NCBI GenBank assembly: GCA_902562205.1
Contig: CACESO010000006.1
Span: 1 to 64,000 of the forward strand
Direction of reading: 5' to 3'
Length of the DNA stretch: 64,000 nt
DNA from: an uncultured Pelagibacteraceae bacterium
GTDB taxonomy: Bacteria; Pseudomonadota; Alphaproteobacteria; Pelagibacterales; Pelagibacteraceae
The notes under the pieces were generated by a model, which did no database searches, was not told the origin of the DNA, and saw nothing but the letters and a program-made list of their open reading frames with translations. Every line of letters begins with the position of its first letter. Position 1 is the first letter of the stretch. The position numbers and the translations under genes are program-made. This document shows, in pieces, positions 1 to 9,619 of the stretch.

Positions 1-1395
1 TCTGAGCCTAAAAAAGTAGGTGCTTTTAAACTTCCATCACTTGATTTCCTTAAGATTCCAGAAAAGAAAGTTAAAAATGCGAAAGAAGAAAAAAAAGTTG
101 ATGCTGATTTTTTGGAAAAAGTATTGTTAGATTTTGGTGTACAAGGAAAAATAACAAAAATAAGTACGGGTCCAGTTGTTACTCTTAATGAGTTTGAGCC
201 TGCTGCGGGAGTTAAAGTCTCAAAAATCGTAAACCTCTCTGAAGATATAGCGAGAAATACAAGCTCTGAGTCTGCAAGGATTTCTACAATTCCAGGATCT
301 AGTACTATCGGTATTGAGCTCCCAAATTCATCTCGAGACAATGTTATGTTAAGAGAAATAATATCTAGTCCAAAATTTAACAATAAGGATTTAAAATTAC
401 CGATAGCTCTTGGTAAAAGTATTTCTGGTCAACCATTAATTGGAGATTTAACTTCAATGCCACATCTTCTAATTGCTGGTACCACCGGCTCTGGTAAATC
501 TGTATGTATAAATACGATTATTCTTTCATTGCTATACAGACACAAACCAGAAATTTGTAAGTTCATTTTAATTGATCCTAAGATGTTAGAGCTTTCGACA
601 TATGAAGGAATTCCCCATCTGTTATGTCCTGTGATAACTGAGGCAAAAAAAGCTGCCTCAGTTTTGGGTTGGGTAGTAAAAGAAATGGAAAATAGATACA
701 AATTAATGACTAAGGTTGGCGTTAGAAATATTGACAGTTACAACGCTAAACATAAAGTTTCTATGCCTTACATTGTAGTTATAGTAGATGAAATGTCAGA
801 TCTTATGTTGGTTGCTAGTAAGGACATTGAAAATTGTATTCAGAAACTTTCTCAAATGGCAAGGGCCGCAGGTATTCATATAATCATGGCAACGCAAAGA
901 CCAAGTGTTGATGTAATAACGGGTACTATCAAAGCAAATTTTCCAACTCGTATATCTTTTCAAGTGTCTTCAAAAATTGATAGTAGAACAATTCTCGGAG
1001 AACAAGGTGCTGAACAATTATTAGGGAAAGGGGATATGCTTTTCATGTCTTCAGCTAATCGAATTACAAGAATCCATGCGCCATTTGTTTCGGATAATGA
1101 AATTGAAAAAATAAATTCTTTTCTTAAATCACAAGGAGATCCGGAATATGTTGATGAAATTTTAAATTTATCTTCTGAAAGTCCATCTGAGGATGGATCT
1201 GACGACTCAGATCAAGATGATGAGCTTTACAATAAAGCCCTCGAAATAGTCAAATCTGAGGGAAAAGCATCAACCTCCTTTTTGCAAAGAAAACTTCAAA
1301 TAGGTTACAATAGGGCCGCGAGAATAATAGATATTATGGAAAGTAGAGGCATTGTAAGTAAAGCTAATCATGTTGGCAAAAGAGAATTGTTGTAA
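1..1395 (+). CDS. ftsK: DNA translocase FtsK, 3' part only
   Basis: C-terminal part of the septum-located ATPase that pumps chromosomal DNA during division and dimer resolution. The reading frame is open from base 1, so the TTG at 112 that the ORF track uses is not a start; the N-terminal membrane domain lies upstream of the window. Visible are the Walker A motif [10 protein letters not shown], a Walker B-like stretch [11 protein letters not shown], the [13 protein letters not shown] segment of the RecA-like motor, an acidic linker ([12 protein letters not shown]) and a C-terminal gamma winged helix ([20 protein letters not shown]) that in the family reads KOPS sequences. The stop codon overlaps the start of the following lolA-like gene (TAATG), so the two are translationally coupled. 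Confidence 0.97.
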   Translation, partial: SEPKKVGAFKLPSLDFLKIPEKKVKNAKEEKKVDADFLEKVLLDFGVQGKITKISTGPVVTLNEFEPAAGVKVSKIVNLSEDIARNTSSESARISTIPGSSTIGIELPNSSRDNVMLREIISSPKFNNKDLKLPIALGKSISGQPLIGDLTSMPHLLIAGTTGSGKSVCINTIILSLLYRHKPEICKFILIDPKMLELSTYEGIPHLLCPVITEAKKAASVLGWVVKEMENRYKLMTKVGVRNIDSYNAKHKVSMPYIVVIVDEMSDLMLVASKDIENCIQKLSQMARAAGIHIIMATQRPSVDVITGTIKANFPTRISFQVSSKIDSRTILGEQGAEQLLGKGDMLFMSSANRITRIHAPFVSDNEIEKINSFLKSQGDPEYVDEILNLSSESPSEDGSDDSDQDDELYNKALEIVKSEGKASTSFLQRKLQIGYNRAARIIDIMESRGIVSKANHVGKRELL

Positions 1396-1940
1396 TGAGA
1401 GCAATTTTTCTGATTTTAATCATTTTTTTTATATTTGCTCAAAAACATGCTTACACAGAACCTAAAATCATTAAAAAAATTTCTGAGATTGAAAATTTTA
1501 CATTTGATTTTGAACAACTAATTAACGATAAAAAAGAAACTGGTAACTGTATTATTTCATTCAATAATAAAATGATGTGCAAATACGATGAGACTGGGAA
1601 GTTAATCGTATCTAATGGAAAGACACTTTTAATCAAAAACAAAAGCTCAAATTTTGCGAATACTTATAAAACTGAAAATACTTACTTTAAATATTTTCTT
1701 AATAAAGAATTTTTAATCTCGAAAATTGTGGGAAATGTAGTCGAAAAAGAACAAAATTTTCTCCTATTAATTAATGATCAAAGTAATCAATTAAGTATTT
1801 TTTTTGATAAAAAAAATTACTTAATTAAAGGATGGGAAACTATTGATTTATATGGCAATAAAGTAAGGTCCAATATTATCGTTAAAAATATTAATCAAGA
1901 ATTGTCTGATAATATTTTTAATCTTAATCTTTATAACTAG
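1395..1940 (+). CDS. lolA: LolA-like periplasmic lipoprotein carrier protein
   Basis: Probable periplasmic chaperone that carries lipoproteins from the LolCDE transporter to the outer membrane. The 181-residue product begins with a hydrophobic signal segment ([16 protein letters not shown]) and continues with a beta-rich body: a FDFEQLINDKKETGNC strand region resembling the LolA start, and a WETIDLYGN-type motif near the C-terminus that matches the LolA fold. Position directly after ftsK is the usual alphaproteobacterial arrangement and supports the call more strongly than sequence identity, which is low. It overlaps ftsK by one base, and its TAG stop shares the palindromic tetramer CTAG with the stop of the convergent GNAT gene. 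Confidence 0.75.
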   Translation: MRAIFLILIIFFIFAQKHAYTEPKIIKKISEIENFTFDFEQLINDKKETGNCIISFNNKMMCKYDETGKLIVSNGKTLLIKNKSSNFANTYKTENTYFKYFLNKEFLISKIVGNVVEKEQNFLLLINDQSNQLSIFFDKKNYLIKGWETIDLYGNKVRSNIIVKNINQELSDNIFNLNLYN

Positions 1941-2446
1941 CTAGCTCTGATATTAAGGTTTTCTTCTTTAAAAATTTTCATCCCTCTTGCTAAATAATTT
2001 TTTATCGCATTAGGATGATCTAGTGTACAAGTATGAACCCACATTCTTTTGATTTTTTTTTCAAAGGATTTTAAAATTGCAGTTGTTAAAGCATAACCAC
2101 CAACTCCTTTACCAAAATAATCTTCAAACAAACCTAAGTATGCAAGTTCTGTCTCATTTTTTTCTGGATGATGTATAAGTTCAAAATATCCAACTAAATC
2201 TTCGCCATTCTTTATTACGTAGGTATCTAGATTTTTATTTGAGACATAATTTGACCACTGAAGATCTGTCCAAATCAATCTATCAGTCCATCGATATTTC
2301 TTACCAATTTGTTTATAGAAAAACTTGTTCAGTTGGAAATCTGGTTTTGTTTTTTCCACGGAATAATTGTCCTCTGGCTTATCTTTTTTAATTAGATCAT
2401 TGATATTTTTTAATTCTAAAAAATTTCTTTTTACACTTATTATCAT
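1937..2446 (-). CDS. GNAT-family N-acetyltransferase
   Basis: Predicted acetyl-CoA-dependent N-acetyltransferase of unknown substrate. In the 169-residue product the central segment LAYLGLFEDYFGKGVGGYAL corresponds to GNAT motif A, whose glycine-rich loop binds the acetyl-CoA pyrophosphate, and LDHPNAIKNYLARGMKIF is the typical motif B end (helix after NA, then F-G/K-F). The ATG overlaps the stop of the upstream HIT gene (ATGA), making it the last gene of the leftward his operon. Its 3' end overlaps the lolA-like gene by 4 bases. The substrate cannot be inferred; co-transcription with histidine genes does not prove a role in histidine synthesis. Confidence 0.85.
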   Translation of the reverse strand: MIISVKRNFLELKNINDLIKKDKPEDNYSVEKTKPDFQLNKFFYKQIGKKYRWTDRLIWTDLQWSNYVSNKNLDTYVIKNGEDLVGYFELIHHPEKNETELAYLGLFEDYFGKGVGGYALTTAILKSFEKKIKRMWVHTCTLDHPNAIKNYLARGMKIFKEENLNIRAS

Positions 2447-2808
2447 TGAACCATTCTCCCTACTTTTTCACCACCAAACAAATGAAAGTGTAAATGAGGC
2501 ACTTCTTGGCCACCATTTTCTCCTACGTTTGATAAAGTTCTAAATCCTTCATTATCGATGCTCGATATTCCAATCTTTTTTGCAACAGTTGAAATTCCTT
2601 TCATAAGTCCAACTATTTCGTCTGAACTTGCTTTAGAGGTAAAATCCTCTAAATTTACATATTTGCCTTTTGGAATTACCAAAGCATGAACTTTTTTTTG
2701 TGGATTTATATCATGAAAAGATAAAACAAATTCGTCCTCATAGATTTTTTTGCATGGTATCTCGCCTCTCAGGATTTTTGCAAAAATGTTATTATCGTCG
2801 TAGCTCAT
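2443..2808 (-). CDS. hinT: HIT-family nucleotide hydrolase (HinT-like)
   Basis: Small histidine-triad protein, 121 residues, of the HinT branch that hydrolyses adenosine phosphoramidates and aminoacyl adenylates. The diagnostic triad HLHFHLFGG lies near the C-terminus, and the N-terminus (IFAKILRGEIPCKKIYEDE) matches the HinT consensus closely. It overlaps hisE upstream and the GNAT gene downstream by 4 bases each (ATGA type), so it is part of the his transcription unit. HIT proteins next to hisE are common in Alphaproteobacteria. Confidence 0.95.
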   Translation of the reverse strand: MSYDDNNIFAKILRGEIPCKKIYEDEFVLSFHDINPQKKVHALVIPKGKYVNLEDFTSKASSDEIVGLMKGISTVAKKIGISSIDNEGFRTLSNVGENGGQEVPHLHFHLFGGEKVGRMVQ

Positions 2809-3077
2809 TTTTTTCTTTTATCTAGTTCTTTCATGACATCTTCCATTTTGACGTTATTTGCTTCGAGATACACAATCAGATGATACAATACATCGGCTGT
2901 CTCATGAACTTTATTTGTATTATTTTCCACAGCCTCAATTAATTCTTTAACTTCCTCTTTTACCTTTTCTACTGACAATTCTTTGTTAGCTAATAATTTA
3001 TTTGTATAAGATTCGCTTTGAGGTTTAGTCTTCCTCTCTCTTACCATTAAAATAATATCTTCCAGAGTTTTAAGCAT
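2805..3077 (-). CDS. hisE: Phosphoribosyl-ATP pyrophosphatase
   Basis: Second step of histidine synthesis: hydrolyses phosphoribosyl-ATP to phosphoribosyl-AMP. The 90-residue single-domain protein shows the MazG-like metal-binding helix pattern (KVKEEVKELIEAVENN, then HETADVLYHLIVYLE). It is a stand-alone HisE rather than a HisIE fusion; hisI is not in the window. It follows hisF after one base and overlaps hinT by 4 bases. Confidence 0.96.
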   Translation of the reverse strand: MLKTLEDIILMVRERKTKPQSESYTNKLLANKELSVEKVKEEVKELIEAVENNTNKVHETADVLYHLIVYLEANNVKMEDVMKELDKRKK

Positions 3078-3078
3078 A

Positions 3079-3834
3079 TTATGTTCTAACAGGAATTCCT
3101 TTAGACTCCAAATATTGCTTTGCTTCTTTCACTGAGTATTTGCCATAATGAAAAATTGATGCTGCAAGAACTGCACTAGCTTTACCTGATTTAATACCCT
3201 CTACTAAGTGATCAAGATTTCCAACACCGCCAGATGCAATTAGCGGAATATTTACTTTTGACGATATCCTAGACATCAATTCAATGTCGTAACCAACCTG
3301 TGTTCCATCTCTATCCATTGAAGTAACCAACAACTCACCAGCTCCGCTATCTTCCATTTTTTTAGCATATTCCAATGCATCAATGCCGCTATTGTTTCTT
3401 CCTCCATGAGTGAAAACTTCCCACTTATCTCCTTTTTTTTTTGCATCTATTGCAACAACAATACACTGGGAACCAAATTTTTTAGAACTATCTACTACAA
3501 CTTTAGAATTTTCTACTGCAGCAGTATTAATTGAAACTTTGTCAGCTCCACAGTTCAATAATTTATTAATATCATCAACGCTTCTTACTCCACCACCTAC
3601 TGTTAGGGGCACAAAACATTTCTTTGAAGTGTTCTCGACAACCTCATAAATAGTATCCCTATTCTCATTTGAAGCAGTAATATCTAAAAAACAAATTTCA
3701 TCTGCTCCACCATCACTATAGATTTTTGCTTGCTCAACAGGATCGCCAGCATCTTTCAGATCAACAAAGTTTATACCTTTAACTACACGACCATTTTTAA
3801 CGTCTAAGCAGGGTATAATTCTATTTTTAAGCAT
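3079..3834 (-). CDS. hisF: Imidazole glycerol phosphate synthase cyclase subunit
   Basis: Cyclase subunit that joins ammonia from HisH to PRFAR, giving imidazole glycerol phosphate and AICAR. The ORF track begins at 3888, but the family start is the internal ATG at 3834 ([20 protein letters not shown]), which puts the catalytic Asp at residue 11 and gives 251 residues, the normal length. The second catalytic Asp is in [10 protein letters not shown]; the phosphate loops SGGVGNLD and TVGGGVRS mark the two half-barrels. The corrected start overlaps the end of hisA by 8 bases, as expected in a tightly coupled operon. Confidence 0.98.
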   Translation of the reverse strand: MLKNRIIPCLDVKNGRVVKGINFVDLKDAGDPVEQAKIYSDGGADEICFLDITASNENRDTIYEVVENTSKKCFVPLTVGGGVRSVDDINKLLNCGADKVSINTAAVENSKVVVDSSKKFGSQCIVVAIDAKKKGDKWEVFTHGGRNNSGIDALEYAKKMEDSGAGELLVTSMDRDGTQVGYDIELMSRISSKVNIPLIASGGVGNLDHLVEGIKSGKASAVLAASIFHYGKYSVKEAKQYLESKGIPVRT

Positions 3835-4543
3835 CTTCTTTAGCCAGCTCCTCCAGTTTAATATCACCATCGTATATTGCTTTGCCAACTATAACACCTT
3901 CAATATTTTTTAATGTCTTAGCTTTTTTGATATCCTCTATTGATGATACCCCGCCAGAAATTAGTACAGGACAATTTGAAATTTCAGCAACTTTTAGTGT
4001 TTCTTCAAAATTCGGACTTTCTTTTGTACCATCTTTATTAATATCAGTAAAAATTAATCTACTAATACCGTAGTCGTTTACTTCAGTTAAAAAATCTAAA
4101 GTTGATATGCCTGAACTTTCTTTCCAACCTGATAAAGAGAGTTTTCCATCTTTTGCGTCCAAACCCAATGCAATTTTTTTTGGAAATTTCTTACAAGCCT
4201 TTTTCAAAAAAGTTTTATCTTTAATGGCCGCACTTCCTAAGATTATTTTATCTACACCTATATCAGCATATTCTTGAATACTATCAAAATCTCTCACGCC
4301 TCCTCCTACTTCTACTTTAAAATCAAATTTACTCACGATCTCTTTAATGATATCAAGATTAACTGTTTCTCCCGCCAAAGCTCCATCAAGATCAACAATG
4401 TGTAAATTTTTAAACCCTTTATCAATAAATTGTGTTGCCTGTTCGACTGGTGACATTTGGTATTCTGTCTTTTGACTAAAATCACCTTTAATTAATCTTA
4501 CACACTTTTTATCTTTAATATCAATTGCTGGAAATATTTTCAT
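3827..4543 (-). CDS. hisA: ProFAR isomerase
   Basis: Phosphoribosylformimino-5-aminoimidazole carboxamide ribotide isomerase, the (beta/alpha)8-barrel enzyme before the HisF/HisH step. The start [17 protein letters not shown] places the catalytic Asp at residue 8; the second acid is in [11 protein letters not shown]. Phosphate-binding loops EVGGGVRD and LISGGVSS are present. At 238 residues it is full length. It directly abuts hisH upstream (no intergenic base) and overlaps hisF by 8 bases. Confidence 0.98.
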   Translation of the reverse strand: MKIFPAIDIKDKKCVRLIKGDFSQKTEYQMSPVEQATQFIDKGFKNLHIVDLDGALAGETVNLDIIKEIVSKFDFKVEVGGGVRDFDSIQEYADIGVDKIILGSAAIKDKTFLKKACKKFPKKIALGLDAKDGKLSLSGWKESSGISTLDFLTEVNDYGISRLIFTDINKDGTKESPNFEETLKVAEISNCPVLISGGVSSIEDIKKAKTLKNIEGVIVGKAIYDGDIKLEELAKEDA

Positions 4544-5170
4544 TTATAAATTTATAAAGTTGTCGATTATTTTTAATCCAGTTTTATCACTTTTTTCTGG
4601 ATGAAATTGGGTGCCAAAAATATTTTCTTTTTCAACTGCGCAAACATGTTTTGACGAATAGTCAGTTGTTGCTGATATTGAATTTTTGTCAGTTGGGACA
4701 AACTCATAACTGTGAACAAAATACATGTGTGATTTATCTTTTATATCTTTAAAAATTTTACTACCTTTAACTATGTTTATTTGGTTCCATCCAATGTGGG
4801 GAAGCTTATATTTGCCATTTTGATTATCTATTTTTGTAACTTTGCCTGAGATCCAGCCCAATCCCTTTGTCTCTGACTCTTCATATCCAACATCAGCGAA
4901 CATTTGTAATCCAACACATATTCCAAGAAGAGGTTTTTTCTTATTCATTACAAAGTCATTTAGGCAGTCTACAAGTCCATTAATAGATTGTAATGCATCT
5001 ACACAACTTTTGAATGACCCCTGTCCCGGCAAAACAACTTTGTCTGCAGATTTAATTTTGCCTACATCAGAGGTTACCTCGATTATAATTTTATTATCAG
5101 CTACTTCTTTAAATGAATTAATAACAGAGCTTATGTTCCCTGATTTGTAATCAACAATTGTTACGTTCAT
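4544..5170 (-). CDS. hisH: Imidazole glycerol phosphate synthase glutaminase subunit
   Basis: Class I glutamine amidotransferase that supplies ammonia to HisF. The nucleophile Cys is in PLLGICVGLQMFAD and the His-Glu pair of the triad in GTQFHPEKSD near the C-terminus. The N-terminus NVTIVDYKSGNISSV is the standard HisH start. At 208 residues it is full length. It lies 6 bases after hisB and abuts hisA. Confidence 0.98.
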   Translation of the reverse strand: MNVTIVDYKSGNISSVINSFKEVADNKIIIEVTSDVGKIKSADKVVLPGQGSFKSCVDALQSINGLVDCLNDFVMNKKKPLLGICVGLQMFADVGYEESETKGLGWISGKVTKIDNQNGKYKLPHIGWNQINIVKGSKIFKDIKDKSHMYFVHSYEFVPTDKNSISATTDYSSKHVCAVEKENIFGTQFHPEKSDKTGLKIIDNFINL

Positions 5171-5176
5171 TAATTT

Positions 5177-5767
5177 TTATAAAGAGCCCTTAGTAGATGG
5201 CACGACTTTTTTATTTTTTGAATCTATTTCTAATGCAGCTCTAAGTGATCTTGCTAAACCTTTAAAACACGACTCTACTTTGTGGTGACTATTGTCTCCA
5301 TATAAATTTTCAATATGTAATGTGATTCCTGCAGATTGTGAAAAAGCTTGAAACCACTCCTTAAAAAGTTCTGTGTCCATTTCTCCAAGTTTTTCTACTT
5401 TCAAATCCACTTTCCAAATTAAATACGGTCGGTTTGAAACGTCTAATGCAACTCTTGTCAAAGTTTCATCCATTGGTATCATTGCGTGAGCATATCTTTT
5501 TATTCCAATAAACTTTTTTGATGCTTTTTTAAGACATTCACCGATAGCAATACCAGTATCCTCTGTTGTGTGATGAAGATCTATGTGTGTATCGCCTTTT
5601 GCTTTTACCTTTAAATCAATCGATGAATGTTTAGAAAGTTGTTCAAGCATATGGTCAAGGAAACCTATACCAGTATCAATTTTGTATTGACCTTTTCCGT
5701 CTATGTTTAACTCGACGTCGATTTTTGTCTCTTTTGTTTTTCTTGTAATTGATGCTTTTCGCTTCAT
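5177..5767 (-). CDS. hisB: Imidazoleglycerol-phosphate dehydratase
   Basis: Dehydrates imidazole glycerol phosphate to imidazole acetol phosphate. The 196-residue monofunctional form (no phosphatase fusion) carries the Mn-binding His motifs [20 protein letters not shown] and [10 protein letters not shown]. It is the first gene of the leftward his operon hisB-hisH-hisA-hisF-hisE-hinT-GNAT. The region just before its ATG is a perfect 16-base palindrome that contains the only plausible Shine-Dalgarno sequence (see separate entry). Confidence 0.98.
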   Translation of the reverse strand: MKRKASITRKTKETKIDVELNIDGKGQYKIDTGIGFLDHMLEQLSKHSSIDLKVKAKGDTHIDLHHTTEDTGIAIGECLKKASKKFIGIKRYAHAMIPMDETLTRVALDVSNRPYLIWKVDLKVEKLGEMDTELFKEWFQAFSQSAGITLHIENLYGDNSHHKVESCFKGLARSLRAALEIDSKNKKVVPSTKGSL

Positions 5768-5783
5768 ATATACCTAGGTATAT
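5768..5783. promoter_or_regulatory. 16-base perfect palindrome covering the hisB ribosome binding site
   Basis: ATATACCTAGGTATAT is fully self-complementary and begins on the base directly upstream of the hisB ATG. Read on the minus strand the AGG of the palindrome sits about 7 bases before the ATG, so it is also the apparent Shine-Dalgarno. It lies in the 89-base divergent region between hisB and hslV. An operator role is inference; no regulator is identified. Confidence 0.5.
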
Positions 5784-5856
5784 CTGTATTATTTAATCAT
5801 ATCAACAAAACTAATTTGCCACTTGAAGATTAGAAATTCGTATCCATTTATAACTT

Positions 5857-6372
5857 ATGACAACAATTGTACTAGTAAGAAAAAAAGATGACGTAGTTGT
5901 GGCAAGCGATGGCCAGGTCAGTATGGGAAATACTGTAATTAAAAGCAATGCAAACAAAGTTCGTAAAATAGAGAAACGAAATGTGATTGCAGGTTTTGCA
6001 GGGTCAACGGCAGATGCACTAACTCTTTTTGAACGATTAGAGGCCAAACTTGAAAAACATGCTGGAAACTTAACCCGAGCCGCAGTCGAACTTGCAAAGG
6101 ATTGGAGAACCGATAAATATTTAAGGCGACTAGAAGCATTAATGGCAATTGGTGATAAAGAAAAAAGTTTTATTATTTCAGGAACTGGAGATGTTTTAGA
6201 ACCTGAAGGAGATGTTATTGGAATTGGATCGGGTGGAAACTACGCTCTTGCAGCTGCAAAGGTATTAATGGATACAGAGTTAAACGCTGAAGAAGTTGCG
6301 AAAAAAGCAATTAAAGTTGCAGCTGATATTTGTGTTTTTACAAACGATAACGTTAGAATTGAGAAAATATAA
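5857..6372 (+). CDS. hslV: ATP-dependent protease peptidase subunit HslV
   Basis: Proteolytic chamber subunit of the HslUV (ClpYQ) protease. After removal of the initiator Met the N-terminal Thr of [20 protein letters not shown] becomes the nucleophile, as in proteasome beta subunits; Lys in KVRKI and the ASDGQVSMG loop are conserved. The 171-residue length is typical. The stop overlaps the hslU start by one base (TAATG). Next to the his operon in divergent orientation, a common alphaproteobacterial arrangement. Confidence 0.98.
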   Translation: MTTIVLVRKKDDVVVASDGQVSMGNTVIKSNANKVRKIEKRNVIAGFAGSTADALTLFERLEAKLEKHAGNLTRAAVELAKDWRTDKYLRRLEALMAIGDKEKSFIISGTGDVLEPEGDVIGIGSGGNYALAAAKVLMDTELNAEEVAKKAIKVAADICVFTNDNVRIEKI

Positions 6373-7736
6373 TGGAAAAGTCAAACATTAAATCATTCCC
6401 AAAAAAAAATGCTGAGGAGAAAAAAAATGATATAGATTCTCTTTCACCAAGAGAGATTGTATCTGAATTAGACAGATACGTCGTGGGTCAAAATAAAGCT
6501 AAAAGGGCTGTTGCTATTGCTCTTAGAAATAGATGGAGAAGACAAGCTTTAAAAGGTGAAATGAGAGATGAAGTTTTACCAAAAAATATATTAATGATTG
6601 GGCCAACTGGTGTTGGTAAAACTGAGATATCAAGAAGGCTTTCAAAATTAGCTGAAGCACCTTTTGTTAAAGTTGAGGCTACAAGATTTACAGAGGTTGG
6701 TTATGTTGGAAGAGATGTAGAACAAATTATAAGAGACTTGCTAGAAATTGCAATTGCAATGGAGAAAGTTAAAAAAAGAAAAGAAGTTCATGCAAAAGCA
6801 CAAAAACTTGCAGAAGAAAGAGTTTTAGATGCGCTTGTAGGAAATAAAGCGAGTGTAGCAACAAGAGAAAGTTTTAGAAAGAGACTTAGAAACGGAGATT
6901 TAGACGACAACGAAATTGAAGTTCCAGTAAATGAGAGTGGAAACATGCCAAGCTTTGAAATACCTGGAATGCCTGGAGCAAATATTGGAATGATAAATAT
7001 TGGTGACATGCTGGGTAAATCAATGGGCAACAAATCAAAAAAGAAAAAGATGACTGTAAAAGAATCTCATGAAATCTTATTAAATGAAGAGGCTGATAAA
7101 CTAATTGAACAAGACAAAATTATTAAATCAGCAAAAAATGTAACTGAAAATAACGGAATTGTTTTCCTAGATGAAATTGACAAAATTTCTGCGAGAACGG
7201 ACAGGGTTGGTGGAGATGTATCAAGAGAAGGAGTTCAGAGAGATTTGTTGCCATTGATAGAAGGTACAACTGTAAGCACAAAATATGGACCAGTAAAAAC
7301 TGATCATATATTATTTATAGCTTCAGGAGCTTTCCAGCTTGCTAAACCTTCAGATTTACTTCCCGAGTTACAAGGAAGACTACCAATAAGAGTTGAACTT
7401 GATGCATTAAACAGTTCTGACTTTAAAAGAATTTTAAAAGAGCCAGATAATAGTTTAATTAAACAGTATAAGGCATTATTAAAAACTGAAAATGTTGATT
7501 TGGAATTCTCAGAGGATGGAATTGATACTATTGCTAATCTAGCAAGTGAAGTTAACTCGTCTGTCGAAAATATTGGTGCAAGAAGACTTCACACTATAAT
7601 TGAAAGAGTTTTGGATGAAATTAGTTTCACAGCAACTGACAGATCAGGGGAAAAAATTGTAATTGATTCAAATTATGTGAAAGAAAATCTTGGACAATTA
7701 GTAAAAGATAACGATTTATCTAAATTTATTCTTTGA
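6372..7736 (+). CDS. hslU: ATP-dependent protease ATPase subunit HslU
   Basis: AAA+ unfoldase ring that feeds substrates to HslV. Motifs in the 454-residue product: [16 protein letters not shown] start, Walker [15 protein letters not shown], the [14 protein letters not shown] pore/substrate region, Walker [12 protein letters not shown], and the sensor-2 [16 protein letters not shown]. The middle insertion (I domain) is present. Its last 21 bases overlap the convergent Smr gene. Confidence 0.98.
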   Translation: MEKSNIKSFPKKNAEEKKNDIDSLSPREIVSELDRYVVGQNKAKRAVAIALRNRWRRQALKGEMRDEVLPKNILMIGPTGVGKTEISRRLSKLAEAPFVKVEATRFTEVGYVGRDVEQIIRDLLEIAIAMEKVKKRKEVHAKAQKLAEERVLDALVGNKASVATRESFRKRLRNGDLDDNEIEVPVNESGNMPSFEIPGMPGANIGMINIGDMLGKSMGNKSKKKKMTVKESHEILLNEEADKLIEQDKIIKSAKNVTENNGIVFLDEIDKISARTDRVGGDVSREGVQRDLLPLIEGTTVSTKYGPVKTDHILFIASGAFQLAKPSDLLPELQGRLPIRVELDALNSSDFKRILKEPDNSLIKQYKALLKTENVDLEFSEDGIDTIANLASEVNSSVENIGARRLHTIIERVLDEISFTATDRSGEKIVIDSNYVKENLGQLVKDNDLSKFIL

Positions 7737-8132
7737 TTTTAAATAAACATTAAAAGAACCTAAATTCTTTACATCAGTACTATCAATACTTTTAATCTTT
7801 TTCATAAGCTCAACATTAGAATTTATAAATTCAGGTATAGAGTGTTTTAATATGCTTAGTTCAGATGATTTATAAGGATCTTCAGCAGATTTAGATCTCA
7901 TTCCTTTACCAGTAATAATATTTACTATTGAAAATTGTTTCTCAAAACATTCGTTAATAGTTTTTTCAACAAATTTATTTGCTTGATCCAGACCATAACC
8001 ATGTAAATCTATAACAAATTTAGACTTATTTATCGAAATTTGGATTGATTCATCTTTAGGATTTATCTTATCTTTACTTTTTATAAATTTTTTCCAGTCC
8101 TTAAGGTCTTTGTCTGATAGTTTTTTTTTCAA
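7716..8132 (-). CDS. Smr-domain protein
   Basis: 138-residue protein with a C-terminal Smr (small MutS-related) domain: [16 protein letters not shown] carries the DLHG motif and [11 protein letters not shown] the TGKG motif that mark Smr nucleases or RNA-binding proteins. The N-terminal 40 residues are charged and likely flexible. The track start is a TTG codon and no ATG lies nearby in frame, so the exact start is uncertain. It is 3 bases downstream of the Tim44-like gene and overlaps hslU convergently by 21 bases. The cellular role of alphaproteobacterial stand-alone Smr proteins is not established. Confidence 0.88.
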   Translation of the reverse strand: MKKKLSDKDLKDWKKFIKSKDKINPKDESIQISINKSKFVIDLHGYGLDQANKFVEKTINECFEKQFSIVNIITGKGMRSKSAEDPYKSSELSILKHSIPEFINSNVELMKKIKSIDSTDVKNLGSFNVYLKSKNKFR

Positions 8133-8135
8133 ATA

Positions 8136-8723
8136 TTAAATATTAGTCTCAACTAGTAACCAATTTGGATCATTAGAATTTAAGTTTCTCGAGAATCTCC
8201 AAGTATCATAAACTTTTTTGACTTTTTCTGGGTCTCCTGTAAGAATCTTTGAATTTTTATCTCTATTACATGAAATAATTTCACTTATAAAATCTACTGT
8301 AACTTCAAGCACATTATCTTTTTGCTCGTGGTTTTTAATTTCTGCTGAGTTTATTCCAATAAAAGTTGTCTCAGACTTTATCCCATTTTTTTCTCTATTA
8401 GAAATTGCTTCCTGAAATTGATTTAAAACCTTTTTATCTAATAAGTTTTTAATATCTTTTATTGATCCTTTTGAAAAATTTGTAATAATCGTTTCGTAAG
8501 CAACCTTAGCCCCTTCAATAAAATCTTTTTTCGCACTTTCGTCAAAATTTTTGTAATTCGGTTTTTCTGCAGTTTTCATTTCAGGCATTTCATGTGGAAA
8601 GCTATTAGAAATATCGTCTTCATAGCCTGACCTCTTACCTAAAATCCCTCTTAATCTTAAAAAAATAAAACCAGCTATCATTGCTAGTAAGATGATATCT
8701 AAATATTCAAAGCTATAATTCAT
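8136..8723 (-). CDS. Tim44-like domain membrane protein
   Basis: 195-residue protein with one N-terminal transmembrane helix (IILLAMIAGFIFLRLRGIL), a short linker and a C-terminal Tim44-like domain (KDFIEGAKVAYETIITNFSKG to DPNWLLVETNI). The Caulobacter homologue was named TimA for its relation to mitochondrial Tim44. Its place here, divergent from fxsA-secB, is the conserved alphaproteobacterial context close to the origin. Function in bacteria is unsettled; envelope protein handling is a reasonable inference. Confidence 0.88.
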   Translation of the reverse strand: MNYSFEYLDIILLAMIAGFIFLRLRGILGKRSGYEDDISNSFPHEMPEMKTAEKPNYKNFDESAKKDFIEGAKVAYETIITNFSKGSIKDIKNLLDKKVLNQFQEAISNREKNGIKSETTFIGINSAEIKNHEQKDNVLEVTVDFISEIISCNRDKNSKILTGDPEKVKKVYDTWRFSRNLNSNDPNWLLVETNI

Positions 8724-8781
8724 AATTAAATAATATTTACTCTATTGCTTAATTTCAACAAGCAATTTAGATTAAAGACAA

Positions 8782-9213
8782 ATGAACACAGTACTTTTGT
8801 TGATAATTTTAGTCCCAATTCTGGAAATCTATTTATTTATTAAAATTGGAAGCCAAATCGGGGCTTTTACAACAATTTCTCTCATATTTTTTACAGCTAT
8901 AATTGGTGTCTTTTATGCAAGGTACGAGGGTTTAAACACTCTTAAGTCTGGCGTCTCTCAACTTTATAAAAATCAAATGCCATTATTTGAGTTAATGTCT
9001 GGAGCGGCATTAGCAGTAGCAGCCATTTTATTAATTTTGCCAGGATTTGCTACTGACATTTTAGGTTTCTTAATAATATTTCCTTTAACAAGAAAATTGA
9101 TTTTTAAATTGGTTACAAAAAAAGGAAAAGATACAAATGAAGTTTATATTAAAGATGATTTGATTGAAGGAGAATTTGTAGATAAGGATAATGAAAATGA
9201 CAAAAAATTATAA
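8782..9213 (+). CDS. fxsA: FxsA-family membrane protein
   Basis: 143-residue inner-membrane protein of the FxsA/UPF0716 family, whose E. coli member suppresses F exclusion of phage T7. The N-terminus LLLIILVPILEIYLFIKIGSQIG is the family signature, followed by ISLIFFTAIIGVFYAR and the LLILPGFATDILGFLIIFP segment. The tail is charged (IKDDLIEGEFVDKDNEND). The secB start lies 23 bases inside its 3' end. Confidence 0.92.
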   Translation: MNTVLLLIILVPILEIYLFIKIGSQIGAFTTISLIFFTAIIGVFYARYEGLNTLKSGVSQLYKNQMPLFELMSGAALAVAAILLILPGFATDILGFLIIFPLTRKLIFKLVTKKGKDTNEVYIKDDLIEGEFVDKDNENDKKL

Positions 9214-9619
9214 AATTCTCACCTCTTATATCAAAGATGTATCCTCAAAAATAGCTGGTACTGAAAACTATATATATTTGAAAGAAAATATTCCAAAATA
9301 TTCTCTTGGAATAGATATAAATTCTTTGCCATTAAAAAATAATATGGCAGAGGTAAATATAAAATTGACTTTTGATAATAAAAATAATGAAGACAAAAAA
9401 GCATATTTTGAGATGATTCATACCACTGTTATTAAGGTGGAGGAAGCGGCAGTAAACAAAGATGAGTTAAAAAGAATTTTTTTAAGTGATGTGCCTACTG
9501 AGATGTATCCTGAGATTGAAAAAAAATTTTTTGAGATAGTAAAATCAATTGGTTATCCAGAAATAAAGTTAGAAAAGAAGATAGATTTTAAAGAACTATT
9601 TGAAAAAGATCAAAAGTAA
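9191..9619 (+). CDS. secB: Protein-export chaperone SecB, divergent
   Basis: Homotetrameric cytosolic chaperone that keeps preproteins unfolded for SecA. Recognition rests on YIKDVS near the start (YTKDIS-type in other SecB), the AEVNIKLTF strand, and the C-terminal block YPEIEKKFFEIVKSIGYPEIKLE plus DFKELFE, matching the FPyar...fPqlnL...DF.aLf pattern. The normally conserved CPN-type turn is replaced by FLSDVPTEM, so it is a strongly diverged member. Position after fxsA and next to dnaQ matches other Alphaproteobacteria. Start either at 9191 or the ATG at 9197. The 3' end overlaps dnaQ by 10 bases. Confidence 0.85.
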   Translation: MKMTKNYKILTSYIKDVSSKIAGTENYIYLKENIPKYSLGIDINSLPLKNNMAEVNIKLTFDNKNNEDKKAYFEMIHTTVIKVEEAAVNKDELKRIFLSDVPTEMYPEIEKKFFEIVKSIGYPEIKLEKKIDFKELFEKDQK

